In this document: positions 48,386 through 55,430 of the stretch, piece after piece
Position numbering within the stretch: the stretch's first letter is position 1
Layout: every line of letters begins with the position of its first letter
Assembly: GCA_004144865.1 (NCBI GenBank)
Contig: SEAY01000013.1
Coordinates: 1-64,000, forward strand
DNA: 64,000 nt
Reading direction: 5' to 3'
Source of the DNA: Comamonadaceae bacterium
GTDB taxonomy: Bacteria > Pseudomonadota > Gammaproteobacteria > Burkholderiales > Burkholderiaceae_C
Position numbers and translations under genes: made by a program
The notes under the pieces: generated by a model
What the model was told of the DNA's origin: nothing
Database searches by the model: none
The model's input: only the letters and a program-made list of their open reading frames with translations

Positions 48386-49360
48386 ATGCACCGTCGCAGC
48401 ATGCTCATCGCCGCCGGGGCCGCACTGGCCACCACCCTCGCCACCGCACAGGCGCAGGACCGCTGGCCGAGCAAGCCCATCACCTACGTGGTTCCCTTCG
48501 GCGCGGGCGGCACCACCGACGTGCTGGCGCGCCTCGTCACCATGAAGGCGGGACCGGCGCTGGGCACCAGCTTCATCATCGAGAACAAGCCCGGCGCCGG
48601 CGGCAGCATGGGCTCGGACTTCACCGCGAAGGCGGCGCCGGACGGCTACACGATCCAGGGCGGGACCATCAGCTCGCACGCGATCAACGTGAGCCTCTAC
48701 TCGAAGCTCCCCTACGACCCCATCAAGCACTTCCAGCCGATCACCATGATCGGTTCGATGCCCAACATCCTGGTGGTGCGCGCCGACAGCCCGCACAAGT
48801 CCGTGCAGGACGTGATCGCCGCGGCGAAGGCAAAGCCCGGCACGGTCAACTTCGCTTCCTCCGGCAACGGGACTTCGCAGCACCTCTCGGGCGTGTTCTT
48901 CGAGCAGATGACCGGTGCGAAGATGGTGCACGTGCCTTACAAGAGCAGCGCGGAATCGGTGAACGCCCTGCTGTCTGGCCAGGGGGCCGACATCATCTTC
49001 GAGAACCTCGCGCCCGCCCTGCCGCACATCAAGGCCGGCAAGCTGCGCGCGCTGGGCGTCACCTCCGCGAAGCGCTCGTCCTCGCTGCCCGAGGTGCCGG
49101 CCATCGCGGAGGTGCTGCCCGGCTTCGACATCGTGTCCTGGCAGGCGATCTTCGCGCCCGCCGGCGTGCCCAAGCCGGTGGTCGACCGGCTCTCGGCGGA
49201 GATGATCAAGGCGGTGAACGATCCCGAGATCAAGTCCAAGCTGGTGGCGCAGGGCATCGAGCCCGGCGGCATGACGCCGGCCGAGCTCGCGGCCTTCCAG
49301 AAGGCGGAAGTCGAGAAGTGGGCCCGCGTGATCAAGGCGGGCAACATCAAGGTGGATTAG
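48386..49360 (+). CDS. Bug-family substrate-binding protein, monocistronic
   Basis: The product is 324 residues from ATG 48386 (GCAGGAGA upstream): signal peptide MHRRSMLIAAGAALATTLATAQAQ, then DRWPSKPITYVVPFGAGGTTDVLARLVTMKAG. IENKPGAGGSMGSDFTAKAAPDG and HVPYKSSAESVNALLSGQ complete the family pattern. The track's longer start at 48212 has no support. It stands alone, with no regulator, enzyme or transporter subunit adjacent, and its stop overlaps the convergent SRPBCC gene by three bases. Confidence 0.9.
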   Translation: MHRRSMLIAAGAALATTLATAQAQDRWPSKPITYVVPFGAGGTTDVLARLVTMKAGPALGTSFIIENKPGAGGSMGSDFTAKAAPDGYTIQGGTISSHAINVSLYSKLPYDPIKHFQPITMIGSMPNILVVRADSPHKSVQDVIAAAKAKPGTVNFASSGNGTSQHLSGVFFEQMTGAKMVHVPYKSSAESVNALLSGQGADIIFENLAPALPHIKAGKLRALGVTSAKRSSSLPEVPAIAEVLPGFDIVSWQAIFAPAGVPKPVVDRLSAEMIKAVNDPEIKSKLVAQGIEPGGMTPAELAAFQKAEVEKWARVIKAGNIKVD

Positions 49361-49899
49361 TGCGTGACGGTGCCGCGCCAGGCACCCGTTTCCACGCCGC
49401 GGCCCTCGATCAGGTCCTTGAAGTTCTTTAGGTTGCGGCGCGCTTCCAGCTTGACGGCACCGAGCGCGTCGCCGAGCTTCTCGCCCAGGCTCTCGGGACC
49501 GTAGGTCATGCGCAGCACGATGCGCGTGCGGGACTCCGAGAGCTTCTCGAAGCTCACGGCCCCCTCGTTCAACGGACCGCTGGTGCTGCGCCACGCGATG
49601 CGCTCGTCGGGCAGCTGCTCCGTGATCTCGGCATCCCACTCCTTCTGCTTGCCCGCGACGGAGGCCTTCCAGTGCAGGTGCTCGTCATCGAGCTGCCGCA
49701 CCTCGTGCACGCTGTGCATGAAGCGGGGGAACTCCTCGAACTGCGTCCACTGGTTGTAGGCCGTGCTCAGGGGCACGTCGACTTCGGTCGACACTTCGAT
49801 GGAAGAAGGCCCGGCCGTGGCGGCCGACCTCTTCAACTTCTTGGACAACAGCACGCCGCCCGCGGCGAGCGCGGCGACGGTCACGATTCTGCCGAGCAT
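49357..49899 (-). CDS. Membrane-anchored SRPBCC (START-fold) protein
   Basis: The product is 180 residues from ATG 49899 (GGAGGA upstream). A short N-terminal hydrophobic segment (MLGRIVTVAALAAGGVLL) precedes a SRPBCC domain: IEVSTEVDVPLSTAYNQWTQFEEFPRFMHSVHEVRQLDDEHLHWKA, then WDAEITEQLPDERIAWRS. The fold is that of polyketide cyclase/dehydrase-like lipid-binding proteins. The hydrophobic start suggests membrane association. Specific ligand unknown. Confidence 0.85.
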   Translation of the reverse strand: MLGRIVTVAALAAGGVLLSKKLKRSAATAGPSSIEVSTEVDVPLSTAYNQWTQFEEFPRFMHSVHEVRQLDDEHLHWKASVAGKQKEWDAEITEQLPDERIAWRSTSGPLNEGAVSFEKLSESRTRIVLRMTYGPESLGEKLGDALGAVKLEARRNLKNFKDLIEGRGVETGAWRGTVTH

Positions 49900-49989
49900 G
49901 GAATCCTCCTGGTCAGGTTGGCGGGTCCCCGTGGCGCGACGGCCCCGGGCTCGCATGCAGTCTGGACGCGGAGGGTCCGCCGCACTGTA

Positions 49990-50009
49990 GGACGGCGTCG
50001 CAGCCGTCC
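49990..50009 (-). terminator. Hairpin after the YkvA-family gene
   Basis: GGACGGC-gtcgca-GCCGTCC forms a 7-bp stem with a 6-base loop, 18 bases downstream of the minus-strand stop at 50027. No T-run. Confidence 0.4.
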
Positions 50010-50026
50010 CCGCGGCTGCTAAAGGC

Positions 50027-50302
50027 TCAGGCGCGGCGGCGCGCTGCAGCCGCCGCCGCGATCTCCGGCGGCAGGCGCTTGAGCAGCCAGCGGATCGCCA
50101 GTGGCACCAGCACGATGTCATCGACCATGCCGACGAAGGGGATCACATCCGGCAGCAGGTCCACCGGCGACAGCACGTACAGCGCGATCAGCGCCGTGCC
50201 GAGCTTCAGCCACCCCGGTGCGCCGGGATGGCGCAGGGCGAACCAGAGCTGGCGCGCATCGCCTCGCAGCACGGTCCACAACAGGGTCAGGCGTTTCCAC
50301 AT
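50027..50302 (-). CDS. YkvA-family (DUF1232) membrane protein
   Basis: The product is 91 residues from ATG 50302 (MWKRLTLLWTVLRGDARQLWFALRHPGAPGWLKLG). The DUF1232 core TALIALYVLSPVDLLPDVIPFVGMVDDIVLVPLAIRWLLKRLP is intact; the SPxDLxPDxIPxxGxxDD motif identifies the family. It is a small inner-membrane protein of unknown role. Confidence 0.9.
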   Translation of the reverse strand: MWKRLTLLWTVLRGDARQLWFALRHPGAPGWLKLGTALIALYVLSPVDLLPDVIPFVGMVDDIVLVPLAIRWLLKRLPPEIAAAAAARRRA

Positions 50303-50401
50303 GGCTGGTACTCCCACGGCCGGGACGGCCGTGCGTTGCCTATGTAGCGCTGGCGTGCCCGCGCTGCAAGGCCCGTTTGCCCATCTTTACAAGGGCTGCA
50401 T

Positions 50402-51220
50402 TCAGCAGCGTCCGCCCTGCGCGCGGGTGAAGAGCGTCGCACCGTCGAGGGCCGGGTGGTCCTGGCGGTCCGCTGCCCGCAGCGTGTCGCCCACGACGTC
50501 GAGCACCATGGTGCGATCGCCCCGCGTGCGCAGGTGCAGCCGCTGCCCTTCCACGCGGCCGCTGCCCTCGCGCAGCTGCCCGCGCCGCACGAGGCGGCCC
50601 TGCACTTGCTGGAACTGCTGCGTGAGCTCCAGCGTGCCCGGGCCCATCAGCGGGTGCGGGCACCACAGGCCCTCGACACGCGCGGGCACGATCCACAGGT
50701 GCACCTGGCTGGCCTTGTCCAGGCCGACCTTCTTGTCCGGCACCGGCACGACGGTGGTGCGGTCCGGCTTCCATTCGCCCAGGTCGCGAGACGATGCGCG
50801 TGCCGGGCTTCAGCGCCAGCAGCTTCGGACGCAGTTGCAGGTTCACCTCCGGCAGCAGGTACATGGTGATCACGCTGGCGGGACCGAGGTCGGCCTGGAA
50901 CAGGTCCTGCTCGCGGAACTCCACGCGATCGGCCACCGCGGCCTCGCGCGCGTTGCGCCGGCTTTGCTGCACCAGGCGATCTCCACGCCGAGCCCCGTGG
51001 CGCCGAAGCGCTGGGCGGCGACGATCACGATGCGGCCGTCCCCCGAGCCGAGGTCGATGAGGTGGTCACCCGGCCCGACGTTCGCCGCCCGCAGCATCTC
51101 CAGCGTGACGTTGTCCGGCGAGGTGATGAAGGGCACCTCCTCGCCGGATTGCGCGCGCGCCGCGCCGCAGGCGACGCAGGCGAAGGCGAGCGCCGCGAGG
51201 CGCAGGGAAGGCAGGCGCAT
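50402..51220 (-). pseudogene. Secreted SAM-dependent methyltransferase-like gene with two frameshifts
   Basis: Three reading-frame pieces belong to one gene. Piece 1 (from ATG 51220) has a signal peptide and the SAM motif GDHLIDLGSGDGRIVIVAAQRFGATGLGVEI. Piece 2, in another frame, continues VQQSRRNAREAAVADRVEFREQDLFQADLGPASVITMYLLPEVNLQLRPKLLALKPGTRIVS. Piece 3, back in the first frame, has LGEWKPDRTTVVPVPDKKVGLDKASQVHLWIV and ends TRAQGGRC. The frame changes lie near 50978 and 50788 and look like small deletions that compensate modulo 3. Either the gene is inactive or the assembly has indel errors. Confidence 0.75.
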
Positions 51221-51249
51221 GCGGCCAACATACCACGGCCGTGCGCCGC

Positions 51250-52584
51250 TCAGGGCGCGGGGAGCGTGATCTCCACCCGGCCGCCGCCCAGCGGCCCGCG
51301 CGTGAGCCGCAGCTCGCCGCGGTAGCTGGCCACGAGGTCGTTCACCACCGCCAGCCCGACGCCGTGCCCCGGCACGCGCTCGTCCCCGCGCACGTGGATG
51401 CGCAGCACGGACTCGGTGTCGCTGAAGCCGGCGCCGTCGTCATCGACGCGGATCGCGAGCCGGCCGCCTTCGCGCACCGCCTGCACGGCGACCCGCCCGC
51501 GCGCCCACTTGGCCGCGTTGTCCATCACGTTGCCCATCATCTCGAAGAGATCGCCCTCGTCCATGCGCCAGGCGAGGTCGGCCGCGCAGTCCACGCTGAA
51601 GGCCAGGCCCTTGTCGGCATACACCTTGAGCAGCGCGTCGCGGATGCGATCGAGCACGGGCGCCAGCAGCAGCGGCGCGGCGAACCGGGTGGCGCCGCCC
51701 GCGCCGGCGCGCCCGAGCTGGTGCTGCACGATGTCGTCCATGCGCTTCACCTGCTGCTCCACGGCGGCCGGCAGCTGCGCAGGCTCGGACAGGGCGCCGC
51801 GCAACACGGCCAGTGGCGTCTTCAGGCTGTGCGCGAGGAAGCTCAGCGCCTCCTTGTAGCGCGTCTGCCGCACGCGCTCCTGCTGGATGAGCGTGTTGAG
51901 GTTGTCGGTCAGGCCGGAGAGCTCGGTGGGATAGCGGCCCTCGATGCGGGCCTGCTGGCCGTCCTCGACGCGGCGGATCTCCGCGGCCACGCGCCGCAGC
52001 GGCGACAGCCCCCAGCGCAGCAGCAGCAGCTGCGCCAGCAGCAGCAGCGCGCCTGCGCCGCCCAGCCAGGTCCACAGCGTGCGCGTGAACACGCGCACTT
52101 CGCGGTCGAAGCCCGCCTTGTCCTCCAGCACCGACAGCACCAGCGGCGCCTCCCGGGTGCGGCCCGCCCAGTTCACGCGGTAGCTGGCCGAGAGGTAAGC
52201 CCCGCCGTCGGTTTCGCGGACCTCGTAGAGCCAGCGGCCCTGCTCCACCTCGCGCCGGAACGGCGGGTCCGCCACGCCCAGCGTGGACGGCGAGCGCCAC
52301 TCCTGCCCGCGCGAGGGGTTGAGGATGCTGGCGTAGAGGCCGGAGCCCGGCAGCGACAGGCGCGGCTCGGCGAGACCGGCCGGCATGACCAGCGCGCCGG
52401 AAGCATCGAGCTCGGCTCCCGCCAGCAGCAGGTAGACCGTGCCCTGCAGGCGGCTGAAGTGCGAAGCGCGCACGCTGTCCGCGTGGGCGCGCTGCACGGC
52501 GAAACCGGCGCCTGCCATGAAGGCCAGCAGCACCAGCGCGGCCCCCAGGAGCAGGCGCGCGCGGATGGAGTAGCCGGGCGTCAT
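51250..52584 (-). CDS. Sensor histidine kinase, PhoQ-like
   Basis: The product is 444 residues. An N-terminal membrane helix (10-30), a periplasmic sensor region of about 135 residues, a second helix (about 172-190) and a HAMP-like linker precede the phospho-acceptor FLAHSLKTPLAVLRG (His about 252). The ATPase part has MGNVMDNAAKWARGRV (N box), VDDDGAGF (G1) and GHGVGLAVVNDL (G2). The ATG overlaps the regulator stop (ATGA). The sequence style (H-box with LAHSLKTPL, sensor length) is that of PhoQ. It would phosphorylate the upstream regulator in response to an envelope signal. Confidence 0.9.
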   Translation of the reverse strand: MTPGYSIRARLLLGAALVLLAFMAGAGFAVQRAHADSVRASHFSRLQGTVYLLLAGAELDASGALVMPAGLAEPRLSLPGSGLYASILNPSRGQEWRSPSTLGVADPPFRREVEQGRWLYEVRETDGGAYLSASYRVNWAGRTREAPLVLSVLEDKAGFDREVRVFTRTLWTWLGGAGALLLLAQLLLLRWGLSPLRRVAAEIRRVEDGQQARIEGRYPTELSGLTDNLNTLIQQERVRQTRYKEALSFLAHSLKTPLAVLRGALSEPAQLPAAVEQQVKRMDDIVQHQLGRAGAGGATRFAAPLLLAPVLDRIRDALLKVYADKGLAFSVDCAADLAWRMDEGDLFEMMGNVMDNAAKWARGRVAVQAVREGGRLAIRVDDDGAGFSDTESVLRIHVRGDERVPGHGVGLAVVNDLVASYRGELRLTRGPLGGGRVEITLPAP

Positions 52585-53252
52585 CCCAGCGTGAAGCGGT
52601 AGCCCCGGCCGCGCACGGTCTCGATCGGCGCGAGCGCCCCCTCGGGGTCCAGCTTGCGCCGCAGCCGGCCGATCAGCACCTCCAGCACGTTGCTGTCGCG
52701 GTCCTCGCCGTGCGGGTAGAGGTAGTCCGACAGTTCCTGCTTGGTAACCACGCGCGCGCGTTCGCGCACCAGGTACTCCAGCAGCCGGTACTCGAAGGCC
52801 GTGAGTTCCAGCGGCTGGCCATCGAGCCGCACGGACTGCGCGGAGAAGTCGATCCCCAGCGGCCCGAGCGTGAGCACGTCGGAGACGGCCTTGAGCGAGC
52901 GCCGCAACAGCGCCTTGACGCGCGCCGCGAGCTCCGGATAGTCGAACGGCTTGACGAGGTAGTCGTCGGCGCCCGCTTCGAGCCCCGCCACCTTGTCCTG
53001 CCAGCTGCCGCGCGCGGTGAGGATCAGCAGCGGGATCTGCCGCCCTTCGGCACGCAGCCGCTGCACGATGGTGAGGCCGTTCACCTTGGGCAGCCCGAGG
53101 TCGACGATCGCCAGGTCCACCGGATACTCCTGGGCGAGGAAGAGGCCTTCGGCCCCGTCCCCCGCCTGGTCCACGCGATAGCCTTCCGCCTCGAGCTGGC
53201 GGGCCAGCCCCTGGCGCAGGTCGGCGTCGTCCTCGATCAGCAGCAGGCGCAT
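52581..53252 (-). CDS. OmpR/PhoP-type response regulator
   Basis: The product is 223 residues. Receiver: LLLIEDDADLRQGLARQLEAEGY, phospho-acceptor Asp51 in AIVDLGLPKVNGL, conserved Lys in DDYLVKPFDYPEL. The C-terminal winged helix is ELTAFEYRLLEYLVRERARVVTKQELSDYLYPHGEDRDSNVLEVLIGRLRRKLD. It is a close PhoP-class regulator and binds 11-bp direct repeats as a dimer by family precedent. It is flanked by PepSY and the kinase and is the best candidate to act at the GTTCAG sites found in this window. Confidence 0.93.
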   Translation of the reverse strand: MRLLLIEDDADLRQGLARQLEAEGYRVDQAGDGAEGLFLAQEYPVDLAIVDLGLPKVNGLTIVQRLRAEGRQIPLLILTARGSWQDKVAGLEAGADDYLVKPFDYPELAARVKALLRRSLKAVSDVLTLGPLGIDFSAQSVRLDGQPLELTAFEYRLLEYLVRERARVVTKQELSDYLYPHGEDRDSNVLEVLIGRLRRKLDPEGALAPIETVRGRGYRFTLG

Positions 53253-53259
53253 GCGCGGA

Positions 53260-53493
53260 TCAGACCGTTCGGCCGGTGGCCACGTCCACCAGGATCACGC
53301 GCACGTCGCCGCGCTGCGTGAGCACCTTGACGCGCCACACCGGCCGGTTGCCGGCGTCGGCCCGTTCCACCGCCAGCACGCGCCCGCCACTGGCGCGCTG
53401 CGCCACCGCGGCCGCGTCGTCGCGGCTCACGTCCGCCCACGCAGGGGCCGCCGCGGCGAGCAGCAGGGCGACGATGAAGGCAAGGCGTTTCAC
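53260..53493 (-). CDS. PepSY-domain periplasmic protein
   Basis: The product is 77 residues from a GTG with GGAGGA 8 bases upstream: signal peptide MKRLAFIVALLLAAAAPAWA, then DVSRDDAAAVAQRASGGRVLAVERADAGNRPVWRVKVLTQRGDVRVILVDVATGRTV, a single PepSY domain. Such proteins are often encoded in front of PhoPQ-like systems and may modulate the kinase from the periplasm. Seven bases separate it from the regulator gene. Confidence 0.88.
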   Translation of the reverse strand: MKRLAFIVALLLAAAAPAWADVSRDDAAAVAQRASGGRVLAVERADAGNRPVWRVKVLTQRGDVRVILVDVATGRTV

Positions 53494-53530
53494 GGACAGG
53501 TTCCTCCAATGGCGGCGATGGTAACGGAGC

Positions 53531-54598
53531 TCAGCGCTGGTGGCGCAGCGTCAGTTGCTGCCCCACCGGGTTGCCCTGCGGCGGCGTCGACGTGACGGTG
53601 ACGTCCACGCGCAGCGAGGGCTGCCGCGTGTCCAGCGCGGGCATGCGCGCCTCGAAGTAGCCGCGCGGGTCCGCGCGCACGGTCTGTTCCGCCGACGGCG
53701 ACGCTCCCAGCATCATGGCCTTCATCTCGACGCGGACCACCGCGTCCGGGAACGTGCGGCCGCGGATGACCAGGGGCTGGTCGACGTTCACCACTGCCTG
53801 CGGGCCATGGCTGGTCACCGCCAGCGGCACGAAGGCCACGGGCGGGGGCGGCGGCGGCGACGCCCTGCGGTCCGGCGCGTCGTTGCGCACCTCGAAGCTC
53901 CAGTCGCGCCTGGCTTCGTTGCCTGCGCGGTCGCGCACGGTCAGTTCGGCGGTGTGGCGGCCCGGGCGCATGTCCTCGGCGTACTCCACCGCGTCGTCGG
54001 TGATGCGGGCGTTGCGCGTCACGTCGCGGCCGTCCACGCGCAAGCGGATGGAGTCGCGGTCGACGCCGGAGCGGCCTTCGTCGTCCAGCCGGGCGCCGAT
54101 GCGCACGCGGCCGCGCTCGGACACGCTCTCGTGCTGCGCAGGCGTCATGCCGCTGATCTGCGGGGGGCGGTCGTCGCGGTCCCAGCGGTCGTCGCGGTTG
54201 TTCCGGCCGTTGCCGCGGGCCTCGACGCGCGCCACCTGGCGCAGCCCGTCGCGCTGCAGGGTGGCCGTGGATTGCGCGAACGCGTCGAGGTTGTCGGTGC
54301 GACGAATGGTGTAGCTGCCCTCGTACACGCCGGGGCGGGTTTCCTGCAGCAGGATGCCGCTGGCCACGCCGGGGATGTCCACGCTGGCACGCCCGCTGGC
54401 GGCGCCGTTGACGCGGAAGCGCACCTCATCGCCGGCCTTCAGCCGGCCCATGGGCCGCATCACGAAGCGCTCGATGAGCGAGGCCTGCGCAACCACCGCC
54501 GGGCGCGGCTGGGCCGCCGCGGGGCCGGCCACGCCCGCGAGGCCGAGGGGGAGCAGCAGCAGGGCAACTGCGGGAAGGGAGTAGCGATTCTTCTTCAT
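53531..54598 (-). CDS. Secreted Ig-like protein leading the PepSY/regulator/kinase operon
   Basis: The product is 355 residues: signal peptide MKKNRYSLPAVALLLLPLGLAGVAGPAAA, an N-terminal beta domain, an Arg/Asp/Asn-rich linker (RGNGRNNRDDRWDRDDRP), then a module (VSERGRVRIGARLDDEGRSGVDRDSIRLRVDGRDVTRNARITDDAVEYAEDMRPGRHTAELTVRDRAGNEARRDWSF) shared with the 47049 protein. A Pro-rich stretch and a C-terminal beta domain end it. Only 37 bases separate it from PepSY, so it probably shares the transcript that starts at site C. Function unknown; periplasmic. Confidence 0.82.
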   Translation of the reverse strand: MKKNRYSLPAVALLLLPLGLAGVAGPAAAQPRPAVVAQASLIERFVMRPMGRLKAGDEVRFRVNGAASGRASVDIPGVASGILLQETRPGVYEGSYTIRRTDNLDAFAQSTATLQRDGLRQVARVEARGNGRNNRDDRWDRDDRPPQISGMTPAQHESVSERGRVRIGARLDDEGRSGVDRDSIRLRVDGRDVTRNARITDDAVEYAEDMRPGRHTAELTVRDRAGNEARRDWSFEVRNDAPDRRASPPPPPPVAFVPLAVTSHGPQAVVNVDQPLVIRGRTFPDAVVRVEMKAMMLGASPSAEQTVRADPRGYFEARMPALDTRQPSLRVDVTVTSTPPQGNPVGQQLTLRHQR

Positions 54599-54644
54599 GG
54601 AGGACCTCCGTGATGGGTTGACGAGGACTTTAGGTCACCTCATG

Positions 54645-54660
54645 TGAACGCTTCCTGAAC
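54645..54660 (-). promoter_or_regulatory. GTTCAG-N3-GCGTTCA site C, upstream of gene 54598
   Basis: On the minus strand GTTCAGGAAGCGTTCA is followed after 12 bases by TAAAGT (54627-54632), four of six matches to TATAAT, leaving a leader of about 22 bases to the ATG at 54598. It lies in the 112-base spacer shared with the divergent gene at 54711. Confidence 0.68.
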
Positions 54661-54710
54661 CGCCGGCGCGTCCCTGCGTCAGAATCCGCTGGCTCTTCCG
54701 CTCGTCCCCG

Positions 54711-55109
54711 ATGAAGCCACGCCCCTCCCTCCTCGCCTTGCTCGCTGCCGCCGCGGTCCTGCTGGTGCTGCTGGGCTTCGAGTTCAGCTGGCGCTCCGCG
54801 CATGCCCTGCTCAAGCCCCAGGCCGCGGCGCCGGGCGGCGCGTTGGTCGCCGAAGTGCGCAGCCTGCCCGGCGCGTCGCCGCACGGCACCGGCAGCACCG
54901 GCGTGTACCTTCGACGCGACTGGGAGTGGCTGCGCGCGCTGCGCCCGCGGCTGGTGTTCGACGGCGCCTGCGACAACGTCGATGCGCGCTGGTTCGGTCC
55001 GCGGCGGCTGGTGATCGAATGCGAGCTGCGCTCCGGCGAGCCGCGACTGCTGCAGCAGGTGGTCGACGGCGTGGTGATCGAGCTGGTGGTGCAGCGGCGC
55101 TTCGCCTAG
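54711..55109 (+). CDS. Single-span membrane or secreted hypothetical protein
   Basis: The product is 132 residues. One N-terminal hydrophobic helix (LLALLAAAAVLLVLLGFEFSW) precedes a small soluble domain: GALVAEVRSLPGASPHGTGSTGVYLRRDWEWLRALRPRLVFDGACDNVDARWFGPRRLVIECELRSGEPRLLQQVVDG. The Cys pair could form a disulfide in the periplasm. No family is recognised. It is divergent from the Ig-like/PepSY operon, and its stop overlaps the convergent AtuA-partner stop through CTAG. Confidence 0.65.
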   Translation: MKPRPSLLALLAAAAVLLVLLGFEFSWRSAHALLKPQAAAPGGALVAEVRSLPGASPHGTGSTGVYLRRDWEWLRALRPRLVFDGACDNVDARWFGPRRLVIECELRSGEPRLLQQVVDGVVIELVVQRRFA

Positions 55110-55420
55110 GCCTGCACCTTCATCGCGAGCAGGTGGAACGACAGGCCCTTGCCGTGCATGTCGAGGTTGAGCGAATCGTTGACGCCGCCATCCAGCACCT
55201 CGTCGAGCACGAAGTTCATCGCGCCCAGGCGAGGCAGCAGGTAGCGCTGCACGGCGGTGGGGCGGCGGTGCGCGAACCACGCGGCCACGCGTTCGGCGGT
55301 CACCTGCTCCACCAGCAAGTCGTAATCTTCCGCGCGGTACGCGATGAGGCTGATGTTGATGCGGTTGCCCTTGTCGCCGGTGCGCGCGTGGGCCAGGTCG
55401 TGAAGCGCGGTTTCCTGCAT
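55106..55420 (-). CDS. AtuA-associated ferredoxin-like-fold small protein
   Basis: The product is 104 residues beginning MQETALHDLAHARTGDKGNRINISLIAYRAEDYDLLVEQVTAERVAAWF and ending FVLDEVLDGGVNDSLNLDMHGKGLSFHLLAMKV. ARTGDKGNxxNISLIAY is the signature of the small partner (or C-terminal domain) of AtuA-like proteins. It is encoded 10 bases after the AtuA gene; in many organisms the two are fused. Role unproven beyond association with acyclic terpene catabolism. Confidence 0.88.
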   Translation of the reverse strand: MQETALHDLAHARTGDKGNRINISLIAYRAEDYDLLVEQVTAERVAAWFAHRRPTAVQRYLLPRLGAMNFVLDEVLDGGVNDSLNLDMHGKGLSFHLLAMKVQA

Positions 55421-55430
55421 GCGGATGTCC

